The notes beneath the pieces were generated by a model. That model made no database searches, was not told where the DNA came from, and was given only the letters and a program-made list of their open reading frames with translations. Position numbers and translations under genes: made by a program. A DNA stretch of 64,000 nt from Roseiarcus sp963751165 (GTDB taxonomy: Bacteria > Pseudomonadota > Alphaproteobacteria > Rhizobiales > Beijerinckiaceae): NCBI GenBank assembly GCA_963751165.1, contig CAVVTP010000011.1, positions 62,001-126,000 of the forward strand. Reading direction: 5' to 3'. Below, piece by piece: positions 8,863 to 18,453 of this stretch. Positions within the stretch are counted from its first letter, which is position 1. Every line of letters begins with the position of its first letter.

Positions 8863-11286
8863 TCAGTAGAGGCCGCCCGTCCCGGAACCGACCGATCGGT
8901 CGCCGCCCCCCTCCGCGGCAGCGGACTCGCCCCCGCCGCCGCCTCCTCCGCCCCCGCCTCCACCGGCATACGAATCGGGCGGTCCGGTGCCCGGCTTGAA
9001 AGCCTCCAGGATTGTGCCCGGCCCCGTCCCGCGCATGCCGGTATGAACGTCGACCGAAATCAGCTTGATGCCCGGCGGGATCCGGAAGGGCGTGTCCGGC
9101 GTGTCCTTCAGCGCCATCTTCATGAAGTCGCGGAAAATCGGGGCGGTGTAGAGCGCCGCCTGCGCGCTGCCGCCGAGCGACCGGGGCTTGTCGTAGCCCA
9201 TGAACACGCCGAACGCGAGATTAGGCGAGAAGCCGACAAACCAGAGGTCCTTGGCGTCGTTCGTGGTGCCCGTCTTTCCGGCAAGCGTCTTGCCGACCTC
9301 CTTGATCGCGACGCCGGTGCCGCGCTGGATCACGCCCTCCATGATGGACGTGATCTGATAGGCGGTGAGAGGGTCGATCACCTGCTCCCGCTTGTCGATG
9401 AGGCGGGGCTCGGGCTGGTTCTCCCATTTCGCCGCATCGCAACCCTCGCAGATGCGCTCGTCATGCTTATAGATGGTGTTGCCCCAGCGATCCTGAATGC
9501 GGTCAATCAGCGTCGCCTTGATTCTCTTGCCGCCATTGGCGAACATTGAATAGCCGGTCACCATACGCAGGACGGTCGTCTCGCCGGCGCCGATCGACAT
9601 CGACAGGAACGGCGGCAGATTGTCGTATATGCCGAACCGCTTGGCGTATTCGACAACGAGCGGCATGCCTATGTCTCGCGCGAGGCGGACGGTCATCTGG
9701 TTGATCGAATGCTCGACACCGAACCGCAGGGTATGCGGTCCGCTGGAGGTGCCCTCGAAATTCGACGGGCTCCACATCTCGCCGTTGCCCTGATCGATCG
9801 TGATCGGCTCGTCGAGAACCATCGAGGAAGGCGTATAGCCCTTGTCGAGCGCCGCCGCGTAGACGAACGGCTTGAACGACGAGCCGGGCTGGCGCTGCGC
9901 CTGGGTCGCGCGGTTAAACTCCGATTCGTCGAACGAAAAGCCGCCGACCATCGCGAGGACCCGGCCGGTGAACGGGTCCATTGCAACGCAGGCGCCGCTG
10001 ACTTCCGGGATCTGGCGCAGTCGATATTCACCTGCGCGTCCGTTGATCGGTTCGACGTAGAAGACGTCGCCCGACTTGACGAGGTTCTTCGGCGCTCGAC
10101 CTGTCCAGCGAAACCCCTCGGACGTCACCGTGCCCGTCTCACGCTCCTGAACGATTGCGCCCGATTTGTCCCGATCAGGTTGCAACCCGATGCGGATCGT
10201 CGTGTTCGTAACATCGAGCGCCACCGCGAGTTGCCAGGGTTTGATGTCGCCGTAGGCGGGAATGTCCGCGAGCGGCACGCCCCAGTCCTGGCCAAGATCG
10301 ATCGACTTCAGCGTGCCGTGCCAGCCATGCGCCTCGTCATAGCGCACGAGGCCGTCGACGAGCGCCTTCCGGGCCATCAACTGAATCTTCGGGTCGAGCG
10401 TCGTCCGGACGGAGAGGCCGCCCTCGTAAAGCTTCTGTTCGCCGTATCGCTCCAACAATTCGCGCCGTACTTCCTCGGCGAAGAAGCCGGCGGCGATCGA
10501 GTTCGGAGTCAGCACGCGGGGGTTGACGACGAGCGGCTCCGCCCGCGCCTGACGCGCCTGTTCAGCAGTGATGTAGCCGTCCTCGGCCATGCGGCCAATC
10601 ACATAGTTGCGCCGCTCCACGGCTCGATCGTGATTGCGGAATGGATTGAGCGCGCTCGGCTCCTTCGGCAGCGCCGCCAGATAGGCGGCCTCGGCGATCG
10701 TCAACTCGTGGACCGATTTATCGAAATAGTTCAGCGCGGCGGCGCCGACACCGTAATTTGATAGGCCGAGATAGATCTCGTTGAGGTACAGCTCGAGGAT
10801 CTTCTCCTTCGAAAAGGCGGCCTCAATGCGCAGGCTGAGAAGGATCTCGCGGATCTTGCGATCGAAAGTTCGGTCCGAGTTCAAGAGGAAATTCTTCGCC
10901 ACTTGCTGGGTGATGGTCGAAGCGCCCTGAACGTGACGTGACCCTTGAAGGAAGACGAGGCCCGCGCGCACAATCCCTTCCGGGTCGACGCCGTGATGGC
11001 TGTAGAAGTTCTTGTCCTCGGCGGAAATGAAGGCCTTTTTGACAAGATCCGGTATGGACGAAGAGGGGAGATAGAGCCGCCGTTCGCGCGAATATTCAGC
11101 CAGCAGGCTGCCATCCGCAGCGTGCACGCGGGTCATGACGGGAGGCTCGTAGTTCCTGAGCTGGCTGAAGTCGGGCAGATCCTGTTCGTACTTCCAAACC
11201 ACGGCCGCAAGGATGCCGGCAGCGACAACGAAGAACATCGCGCCAGTCGCAAAAATAAAGCCGATCAGTCGGGCAATGCCGCGCAT
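8863..11286 (-). CDS. mrcA: Penicillin-binding protein 1A, bifunctional transglycosylase/transpeptidase
   Basis: An 807-residue class A PBP that polymerises and cross-links peptidoglycan. One N-terminal membrane helix (about residues 8-30) anchors it. The GT51 domain has EDKNFYSHHGVD with the catalytic Glu and GASTITQQVAKNF. The transpeptidase carries SSFK (SxxK), SIN (SxN) and KTGTT. The C-terminal tail is an almost pure glycine run followed by a short acidic and serine-rich end, probably disordered. It lies between prfB and the amidase on the same strand, an order common in Alphaproteobacteria. There is no sign of a break. Confidence 0.96.
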   Translation of the reverse strand: MRGIARLIGFIFATGAMFFVVAAGILAAVVWKYEQDLPDFSQLRNYEPPVMTRVHAADGSLLAEYSRERRLYLPSSSIPDLVKKAFISAEDKNFYSHHGVDPEGIVRAGLVFLQGSRHVQGASTITQQVAKNFLLNSDRTFDRKIREILLSLRIEAAFSKEKILELYLNEIYLGLSNYGVGAAALNYFDKSVHELTIAEAAYLAALPKEPSALNPFRNHDRAVERRNYVIGRMAEDGYITAEQARQARAEPLVVNPRVLTPNSIAAGFFAEEVRRELLERYGEQKLYEGGLSVRTTLDPKIQLMARKALVDGLVRYDEAHGWHGTLKSIDLGQDWGVPLADIPAYGDIKPWQLAVALDVTNTTIRIGLQPDRDKSGAIVQERETGTVTSEGFRWTGRAPKNLVKSGDVFYVEPINGRAGEYRLRQIPEVSGACVAMDPFTGRVLAMVGGFSFDESEFNRATQAQRQPGSSFKPFVYAAALDKGYTPSSMVLDEPITIDQGNGEMWSPSNFEGTSSGPHTLRFGVEHSINQMTVRLARDIGMPLVVEYAKRFGIYDNLPPFLSMSIGAGETTVLRMVTGYSMFANGGKRIKATLIDRIQDRWGNTIYKHDERICEGCDAAKWENQPEPRLIDKREQVIDPLTAYQITSIMEGVIQRGTGVAIKEVGKTLAGKTGTTNDAKDLWFVGFSPNLAFGVFMGYDKPRSLGGSAQAALYTAPIFRDFMKMALKDTPDTPFRIPPGIKLISVDVHTGMRGTGPGTILEAFKPGTGPPDSYAGGGGGGGGGGGGESAAAEGGGDRSVGSGTGGLY

Positions 11287-11665
11287 CTTGCACTCGAGAC
11301 CTTCCGTTGCGCCCTTCGGCGAATCCCCCCGTCGCCGGGACGGGAACGTCGTAGCGAGGCCTGCTCAATGTCCTCGCGAGTTGATGGACGCGAGAACTTT
11401 CTCGACCGCGGAGCATGTCGGAGCGTTGGCCGCGCCCGCCTCCTTTTGTGCGTGACTGGGGCGAATCTATGATGAAGCCGGGGCGTCGAGTCCCGCGAAG
11501 TCTGCCGATAGCGCGAAATCGTCAGCAGGCACAAGCGCTAGAGCCTGATCCAATCGGGTTGAACGCCGCGTCCATGACCCTAAGAAGCCCGCGGCCGCCT
11601 CAGGAATTCGGAGGCAAAGCAAGCGGTCCGTATTCCAAGTCGATTCAGTCCATTCAGGCGCCGCC
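11287..11665. other. Intergenic stretch between PBP1A and amidase genes
   Basis: The 379 bases between two genes transcribed in the same direction hold no frame with family resemblance. They must contain the mrcA promoter if it is not read through from the amidase gene. No strong hairpin plus T run was seen. Confidence 0.4.
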
Positions 11666-12916
11666 CTAATGGTCGGTTGCGTTCGTCGGCCTGTCGAGCG
11701 CAACGCCGGAGTCCGCAGCCGCAGTGGCTCCGGCCCCGACCGAGGCGCCGAAAAATGCATCGATCGCCCGGACCATTGCCGAGGCTGTCTTGGCGCGCCA
11801 TTCCGGCGAGTTCAGAGCCTGGACGTCCTGGGTGTTCGAGAGATACCCGAGTTCAACCAGCACCGAAGGAAATTCCGGGGCCTTGAGAACAACAAAACCT
11901 GCCGACCGCTCCGGATTGTGGTTTAGTCTGGTCGCGGCGCCCAAGCTATCAACGAGGCCGCGCGAAAACATGTGGGCATAGAGCCGGGTCTCCCGACGTT
12001 TCAAATCGAACAGAATGTCTGCGACGCCTGGATCTTGCCGAGCCCGGCTCTGCTTTCCCGCTCCCCGATCGGCGCCGTTTTCCCGCGCCGCTATTCGGGC
12101 AGCCTCTGCGTCGGACGCGCGGTCGGCAACGGTGTACACGGTCGTCCCCCTGACGTCCGATGCGTCGCTGAGGGTGTCTGCGTGAACCGAGACAAACAAG
12201 GAAGCGTTTGCTTGCCGCGCGATATTCACACGATCGTCGAGGCCAACATATTCATCGCGGTCGCGCGTCATAACGACTGAATATCGCGTAGTCGACTCGA
12301 GTTGGCGCTTGAGTTCGTCGCAAAACGCAAGCACGAGGGTCTTTTCCAGCGCCCCTCCGATCCCGCGGGCGCCGCCATCGGATCCCCCATGCCCCGGATC
12401 AAGAACAATCACCGGCTGCGCAGCACGGGCTGAAGGTTCGGGGCCGCCCGTCGATTCCTCCGGCGGCCGAGGCAGCGCCGCGAACGCGGCTTGGTCACAC
12501 GGCTTGATTGCGATCTCGAGCCGGGAGGGCGACGCACCCGCAAGTATCGGCTTTGATTCCACGCGGTCAGGGCAAGCCGGTCGCCCCAGGTCGATGATGA
12601 TTTGCGACTCGTGCGGCGCCAAGAGGCCAAATCGGAATGCCTTGACGATCGCCACGGTGTCTCCTGTCGCGACCCGGCCGAGCTGAGGGGCGAGCTGAAA
12701 ATTGACTTCCGGCAAATTCACGACAATACGGTCGGGCGCAGCCAGGACATAAACACGGGGCTCCACGGGCTGTGAAAGATCGAATGACAGCTCCGCGCCA
12801 TTTGGATCCTGCACGAGGTGCGCGCCGACGGCGACCGGCATAGCCGCGTCTTCGGCCAGCGCGGTCACCGCCGACGCCAAAATGAACGCGGACGCAATTG
12901 TTGTCAGGCGATGCAT
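11666..12916 (-). CDS. amiC: N-acetylmuramoyl-L-alanine amidase with AMIN domain, AmiC type
   Basis: A 416-residue exported zinc amidase that removes peptides from peptidoglycan during cell separation. A signal peptide ends near VTALAED. The AMIN (septum-targeting) domain spans roughly residues 25-130 and the Amidase_3 domain about 165-395. Zinc ligands appear in VLDPGHGG, the Glu of ALEKTL and SVHAD, with VLVELGYLSN near the end. I use the ATG at 12916, which has GGGAGA upstream; an in-frame start 15 bases earlier lacks a ribosome site. It lies divergent from rne and upstream of PBP1A. Confidence 0.92.
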   Translation of the reverse strand: MHRLTTIASAFILASAVTALAEDAAMPVAVGAHLVQDPNGAELSFDLSQPVEPRVYVLAAPDRIVVNLPEVNFQLAPQLGRVATGDTVAIVKAFRFGLLAPHESQIIIDLGRPACPDRVESKPILAGASPSRLEIAIKPCDQAAFAALPRPPEESTGGPEPSARAAQPVIVLDPGHGGSDGGARGIGGALEKTLVLAFCDELKRQLESTTRYSVVMTRDRDEYVGLDDRVNIARQANASLFVSVHADTLSDASDVRGTTVYTVADRASDAEAARIAARENGADRGAGKQSRARQDPGVADILFDLKRRETRLYAHMFSRGLVDSLGAATRLNHNPERSAGFVVLKAPEFPSVLVELGYLSNTQDVQALNSPEWRAKTASAMVRAIDAFFGASVGAGATAAADSGVALDRPTNATDH

Positions 12917-13667
12917 TCGCCATTCTCCCATTGCCGGCCGGGGCCCAATTTTTCACATAGCGCTAAGGGAACGCAAGTTTTCATGGATATTACGCACACA
13001 CCCTTGAGCCTGGAGATAGATTTAGGAACGGTAAAAATTGATTATGCGCCATACGCCTCTGGTGTGCCGAAGCGGGCGCTCTCATGGCGGCCGGCCTGCT
13101 TCAAAAGAGACTGCTCCCGGAAAAACGCTTGCCAACCCAACGGCCAACGCCTATTTAGGGTGAGTTACGAATTCGGACCGATTCCGTGGGGCTGGCTTGT
13201 CCAAATGGGCAGGCGACGTTTGCGCCAAGACCGTCGAGCGACGGGTTGCGGCTCCTACCGGATGACGCCGTGGCGGGTTTTTGCTCGTCGCCTCAGTCGC
13301 CTTTCTTGTGTGCGAGCGCTGGTGCTCGGCAAGGATTTCGCAGACTGACAGATAGAAGCGACCAGCCGGAACAGTGCCGGCGGCGCGGACCGGTTCGTGA
13401 CGCCGATGGGCGCGCCGTGCATACGACGGGCCGGTTTCACGACTTTGGTTCTGCTGACGATGTCCCGATCGCAAGTCCCGTCTGCCACGACCGCAGTCCT
13501 GACGGCTTGCACAGTGATGACCGGATGTCGTCGATTTGGGGCAACGACAGCGGCCTCGGCTTCCCCGTTCCAATTGAAATCCATGCCAGACACAGGCGTT
13601 GCGCGCGACTTCGACGATCGATTTTCGCGATCGGCGGGGTTTCGCGGCTGCCGCGAGAGAGATTTAC
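12917..13667. other. Long divergent intergenic region carrying the rne leader
   Basis: This 751-base region separates the divergent amidase and RNase E genes. The frames on either strand are shadows without family resemblance. RNase E mRNAs usually have a long 5' untranslated region through which the enzyme represses its own synthesis, so a structured leader here is plausible. I cannot identify its start or a convincing -35/-10 pair by eye. A GAGAGA stretch before 13668 serves as the ribosome site. Confidence 0.4.
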
Positions 13668-16631
13668 ATGCCAAACAAAATGATCATCGACGCTTCCCAT
13701 CCCGAAGAAACCCGGGTGGTGGTGCTGCGAGGCAACCGCGTCGAAGAGTTTGACTTCGAGTCCGCGAACAAAAGGCCTCTTCGAGGCAACATTTATCTAG
13801 CAAAGGTTACTCGCGTCGAGCCTTCCCTTCAGGCAGCGTTCGTCGACTATGGCGGAAACCGCCACGGATTCCTTGCCTTTTCCGAGATTCATCCGGATTA
13901 TTACCAAATCCCAATCGCTGATCGTCAAGCGCTGCTTGAGGAAGAGGCGCTTTCCCAGCGTGACGAGGAAGACGAGCCGAATGGAGAGCGGCACAGCCGC
14001 AGACATCGCCGATCGCGCCATCCCGAGGTCGAAGCACGAGCAAGCGGTGGAAATACTCTTTCTGAAATCGCCAGTTCGGAAACCGGTGCGGCGGAAGAAG
14101 TTGAATCAGCAGCCGAACATCCGGCATTGGGCGAGGTCGACAACATAGCTGAAGCTGATGCTGAGCGGTTGCTGGAGGCTGCGCCTGTCCTTGCGCCAGA
14201 GAATGGCGAAAAGCTGGAGCATGTTGCGTCGAGCGACGACGTTGCGCCGTGGCAAGATTTTGACCAGGGGCCGACGGTCGTCGGGCGGCAAGAGCCGCGA
14301 TCGGATCTCGCCGAATTCACAGACCCCGACGCTGGCCGAACCGAAAATTTGGCATCTGTCCCCGAGCCCAGTCCGTTACCCGACCAGACATCCGGCGGTT
14401 GGAGCAGCCACCTTGATAAGGGCGCCCACGAGTCTCCGCACGATGACGATGAGCCGGAAGTGACGACGCTGGAAGGCGGATCGGAAGAGCGCTATGCGCC
14501 GCCCCGCAAGGACCGACTGGAGGATGAGAGCGAACCAGTCGAGCAGATTGGCGGCGATGCAATGGAGGAACTGCCGCGTCGCCCGCAGCGCCTCCGCCGG
14601 CAGTACAAGATCCAGGAGGTCATCAAGCGTCGCCAAGTGCTCCTCGTGCAAGTCGTGAAGGAGGAACGCGGCAACAAGGGAGCGGCGCTCACAACCTATC
14701 TCTCGCTCGCGGGCCGCTATTCAGTCCTGATGCCCAACACGGCGCGCGGCGGCGGGATTTCGCGCAAGATCACGAATGCGCAAGACCGCAGCCGCCTGAA
14801 GGGCATCGCCGAAGAACTCGATGTCCCAGAGGGCATGGGCGTGATCCTGCGGACGGCCGGCGCTTCGCGCACGAAGGCGGAGGTCAAGCGTGATTTCGAG
14901 TACTTGCTGCGAATGTGGGAAACGGTTCGGGAAACGACGCTCGCCTCGAGCGCGCCGACCCTCGTTTACGAAGAGGGCTCGCTCATAAAGCGCGCCATAC
15001 GGGACCTGTACAGCAAGGAGGTCGATGAAATAATCGTCGCGGGGGAGACCGGCTATCGTGAAGCCAGGCAGTTCATGCGCCTCCTGATGCCGAGTCACGT
15101 CAATACGGTGCAACTTTATCGGGACACTCAGCCGGTATTCGCCAAAGCGGGAGTCGAGACGCAGCTAGATGCGATGTTTTCCAACCAGGTGACGCTGAAA
15201 TCCGGAGGCTATATCGTCATCAACCAGACCGAAGCCCTGGTCGCTATCGATGTCAATTCGGGCCGTTCGACCCGCGAGCACAACATCGAGGACACCGCGT
15301 TGCGCACCAATATCGAAGCGGCGGACGAGATCGCCCGACAATTGCGGTTGCGCGACCTTGCGGGCCTTATCGTAGTCGACTTCATCGACATGGAAGAGTC
15401 GCGCAACAATCGGGCTGTCGAGCGGCGAATCAAGGATGCGCTGAAGAATGACCGAGCGCGCATTCAAGTCGGCCGCATATCACATTTCGGTCTGCTCGAA
15501 ATGTCCCGTCAGCGCATACGCACCGGCGTTCTTGAGGGTTCGACCGTAATCTGCGCTCACTGCCAGGGCGCTGGAGTCGTCCGTTCGACCGCGTCGATCG
15601 CACTCCACGTGCTGCGGGCCCTCGAGGATGCGCTGATCAAGAGTTCGACGCACGACGTCGCCGTTCGCACGCGCACCGCCGTGGCGCTCTATATCCTTAA
15701 TCAGAAACGCTCGAACTTGCGTGACCTGGAACGCCGCTTCGGCATCGGGATCACAGTTGAGGCGGACGATACGCTGACTGGGTCGAATTATCACGCAATC
15801 GAGCGCGGAGAACTTGCGACAGGCGTCAAAGGCGCCGCCGAGCCGCTGGCGCGAGAAAACGACGGCGCAAGCGTCGACGGGACAAGTGTCGACGAGCCGG
15901 CGCTGGTTGAAGAGATCCCCGACGAGGAGAGCGAGTTGATCGTCGAGGAAGCCGACGTCATGGACGCGCCCCAGCATAGCAGTGAGGGCGTCGGTCCGAC
16001 AGAGGAAGGCGAAGCCATGCGCCGCCGCCGCCGACGCCGTCGGCGGCGTGGCGGTGAGAGATCTTTTGGCGAAAGCATTTCACCGGACGCGCCTCAGCCG
16101 ACGGATGACGGTCTCGCGGCGGTGGTCGAACTCGGGGGAAGCGCAGGGTCCCTCGAGAGAAGACGACCGGGCAGCGAAGCCAGCGGCAGGAGCGGTGGTC
16201 GGCGTTCAAGGCGATTGCGTGGTCCGCGAAACCAATTCACCGCGCAGGAGGAAGGCCTTCACGAACCGGCCGCCGTTGAGCCGCGTGAGCTTCAGCAAGC
16301 GACCGAGCAAGATTTCGAGTTGCGCACGAATTCCGCATCTGCCCCCGTCGGGGCGACGGAGGAGGCGGAAGGACCGCCGACCGCTGCGGAGTCGCAGCCG
16401 ATGGAAGGACCCGAGGTCACCCAAGAGCGGCATCAAGAGCCGGATTCGCTGCCGTCCACGAGCGCTCAAGAGACGCAAGTCCCGTCGGTGTCTCCCTCGT
16501 CCCATTCTGCCGCGGCCCAAGAACCAGCCGAGCCCAGTCGGGAAGAAGCGACGCTTGCAACTGAAGAGCCGCCTCGGCCCAGACGCAGCGGCTGGTGGCA
16601 GCGCGCCCGCGCGACTATTGTCGGCGACTGA
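13668..16631 (+). CDS. rne: Ribonuclease E, degradosome scaffold
   Basis: A 987-residue endoribonuclease. The S1 domain starts at about residue 38 (GNIYLAKVTRVEPSLQAAFV) but is split by a roughly 200-residue acidic insertion (about residues 90-300) before resuming at RRQYKIQEVIKRRQ, as in other alphaproteobacterial RNase E. The DNase I-like catalytic part has VAIDVNSGRSTRE and VVDFIDMEE, supplying the two metal-binding Asp residues. The Zn-link is CAHCQGAG. The C-terminal arm is disordered, with an arginine run and a final RRSGWWQR; in Caulobacter a GWW motif binds PNPase. The start at 13668 gives the conserved MPNKMIIDASHPEETR. Confidence 0.96.
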   Translation: MPNKMIIDASHPEETRVVVLRGNRVEEFDFESANKRPLRGNIYLAKVTRVEPSLQAAFVDYGGNRHGFLAFSEIHPDYYQIPIADRQALLEEEALSQRDEEDEPNGERHSRRHRRSRHPEVEARASGGNTLSEIASSETGAAEEVESAAEHPALGEVDNIAEADAERLLEAAPVLAPENGEKLEHVASSDDVAPWQDFDQGPTVVGRQEPRSDLAEFTDPDAGRTENLASVPEPSPLPDQTSGGWSSHLDKGAHESPHDDDEPEVTTLEGGSEERYAPPRKDRLEDESEPVEQIGGDAMEELPRRPQRLRRQYKIQEVIKRRQVLLVQVVKEERGNKGAALTTYLSLAGRYSVLMPNTARGGGISRKITNAQDRSRLKGIAEELDVPEGMGVILRTAGASRTKAEVKRDFEYLLRMWETVRETTLASSAPTLVYEEGSLIKRAIRDLYSKEVDEIIVAGETGYREARQFMRLLMPSHVNTVQLYRDTQPVFAKAGVETQLDAMFSNQVTLKSGGYIVINQTEALVAIDVNSGRSTREHNIEDTALRTNIEAADEIARQLRLRDLAGLIVVDFIDMEESRNNRAVERRIKDALKNDRARIQVGRISHFGLLEMSRQRIRTGVLEGSTVICAHCQGAGVVRSTASIALHVLRALEDALIKSSTHDVAVRTRTAVALYILNQKRSNLRDLERRFGIGITVEADDTLTGSNYHAIERGELATGVKGAAEPLARENDGASVDGTSVDEPALVEEIPDEESELIVEEADVMDAPQHSSEGVGPTEEGEAMRRRRRRRRRRGGERSFGESISPDAPQPTDDGLAAVVELGGSAGSLERRRPGSEASGRSGGRRSRRLRGPRNQFTAQEEGLHEPAAVEPRELQQATEQDFELRTNSASAPVGATEEAEGPPTAAESQPMEGPEVTQERHQEPDSLPSTSAQETQVPSVSPSSHSAAAQEPAEPSREEATLATEEPPRPRRSGWWQRARATIVGD

Positions 16632-16661
16632 ATTCTTGGTCGGGATGCTGAATCACGGATC

Positions 16662-16677
16662 GGGGACCCGGGTCCCC
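16662..16677. terminator. Perfect 16-bp GC palindrome between convergent rne and gguC
   Basis: GGGGACCCGGGTCCCC is a perfect palindrome lying between the stops of rne (+) and gguC (-). It can form a hairpin in either transcript. There is no T run, so rho-independent activity is uncertain. Confidence 0.4.
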
Positions 16678-16684
16678 TATCCAA

Positions 16685-17672
16685 TCACAGCGAGTTCACT
16701 TTGATCCGCGCGGCCTTTTCCACGGCGACGCGGTTACGCAACGGCAGTCCGAACGGTTCCGATTGGATTTCGAACACATCGCCCTTCTTCGTTGTCACGC
16801 CCTCGCTAAATGACAGGGTCGCCGTTCCAAAGAAGTGGATGTGCACGTCGCCCGGTCGTCGGAACAACCGGTATTTGAAATGGTGCGCCTCGAGGTTGGC
16901 GATCGAGTGCGCCATGTTCTGCTCCCCCGAGAGGAATTCTCGTTCCCAGATCACTTCCCTGCCCCGTCGGATGCGAGAGACGCCTTGAATGTCCGGCGGA
17001 AGTTCGCCGACCAGCAGTTCAGGACCGATGCTCGCAGGACGCAGTTTTGAATGGGCCAGCCACAAATAGTTCTGTCGCTCGGTGAGGTGATCGGAAAATT
17101 CGTTACCCAGCGCGAAACCAATTCGCGCTGGCGAACCGGCTTGGTCAATGACATAGATTCCAACGATTTCGGGCTCCTCGCCGCCGTCCAAAGCAAAAAC
17201 GGGGCTTGCAAGATCTCCCTCGGGCGCAGCAAGGATAGAGCCATCGCCTTTATAGAACCACTCGGGCTGGGCGCCCGTCTCTTTCTTTTTCGGCTTACCG
17301 CCCTCGAGGCCGAGCCTGAACATTCGCATGGAATCGGTGAGTTTCGCGGGATCGGCCAGATCCTTATGCATCGCATCGCGCCCTTCGGCGGATCCCAGAT
17401 GCGTAAGACCGGTCCCGGTGACGATCACATGAGCCGGATCCTTATGATCGATCGGCGCCAAAATGCGTCGCTCTTTCAGAGCCCGCGGCAGATCGACCGG
17501 CCTGCCCAACGCACGGTCCGCAATCAGCCTGCGAAGCGAAATGTTCGAACTCCATGGCCTGGAGCGCCAATTCAAGCGTCGTGCGCGCGCCCTTCACCAA
17601 CCGGCTTTCCCCCCGCGCCGTGACCGCCAGCGCTCGCTTGCCGTGATCGTCCACGAATTGAGTGAGCCTCAA
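16685..17672 (-). CDS. gguC: GguC / AraD1-family protein (frame broken by one extra base)
   Basis: A FAH-fold protein of the GguC/AraD1 family, associated with sugar and sugar-acid use in rhizobia. The N-terminus reads MRLTQFVDDHGKRALAV and continues to ALQAME. From there the match moves one frame over (SNISLRRLIADRALG, then VIVTGTGLTHLGSAEGRDAM and GDVHIHFFGTATLSF). Removing one base in GAACTC at 17547-17552 (+ strand) gives a 328-residue protein of normal length. It may act as a 2-keto-3-deoxy-sugar-acid dehydratase, but the family is poorly characterised. It is convergent with rne and about 780 bases from the dehydratase of the neighbouring cluster. Confidence 0.82.
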
Positions 17673-18453
17673 GCTTGGCTTCCTTCTACACTCCGCGTCG
17701 ACGCGACGCTCGCAGCGACGCCGCTTCGTTGAGCGACGTGGTCAAAACAGATGACCGCAAGGCTCGCGTCTGCAGCCCGCGCCAACGCCGGATTCGGATT
17801 CCTCGAACGCGCGGAACGCTACGCGACCGAGCCGGTCAGCTCAAGGCCCGTGAGATATGGCAACGATATGGCAATAGCTCCGGCTTCGCAGGGAAGGTTC
17901 CGGACCAATCGGAATCCCGGGAATCCCGGTATCACCGGAGTTCCGCCTGCGGTCGCTCAGCAGATGTCGGCGGCCCGGTCGAAAGCACGACCGCGCCAAA
18001 ACGCGGGAAGCCCAGACGTATGCGGCTCCAAGGCGATCAAAAAGTTCTTGACAAAAAGCTAGTTTGTACCCATTATGTTCTCATCGCACAATGGAGAACG
18101 CGCTCGTCCTCTTCACTCGAACCCGCCCCGCCCCTGCGCGGAGATTGCTCGATCGCAGACGCCAGGCTTGCGCATCGAAGGAACGACAATGTTGGAGATG
18201 GTGATTGTTTGCGTCACGGAGAATTTTTGCAGCGTTCAGCCGATGCTCCTAACCCTAAGTCTTTGAGAATCTGAGCCTTCATGGCGAGGATCTTCGGAAA
18301 TATTTTGAAAGAGATTGAAGCCTGTCGCAATTTTCTTGAATCCCTGCGGAAATTATTCGAATCCATGGCAACTTCCCGCAACGATCGAAGGCCCACCGGG
18401 CAGGCTCCGCTTTTGAAGCCCGAGCGCGCCCGTAGGGCAAGAACGTAACGGCA
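17673..18453. other. 781-base gap with a strong promoter but no recognised gene
   Basis: No frame here resembles a known family. It contains a near-consensus sigma-70 promoter at 18048-18076 reading to the right. A tiny frame at 18189-18266 (25 codons, MLEMVIVCVTENFC...) follows AAGGAACGACA, an acceptable ribosome site. A second frame starting at the ATG at 18091 would encode about 37 residues. Neither is recognisable. The region could hold a small RNA, a small protein, or the stub of a lost gene. Confidence 0.4.
18048..18080 (+). promoter_or_regulatory. Near-consensus sigma-70 promoter overlapped by a LexA-like GTAC-N7-GTTC
   Basis: TTGACA at 18048-18053 is followed after exactly 17 bases by CATTAT at 18071-18076. 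GTAC at 18066-18069 and GTTC at 18077-18080 are separated by seven bases, one mismatch from the alphaproteobacterial SOS box GTTC-N7-GTTC, and overlap the -10. No SOS gene follows. Confidence 0.55.

Noticed and set aside
13186..13683. Open frames in the rne leader region
   Set aside because: They lack family resemblance and ribosome sites. The region is better explained as an untranslated leader.
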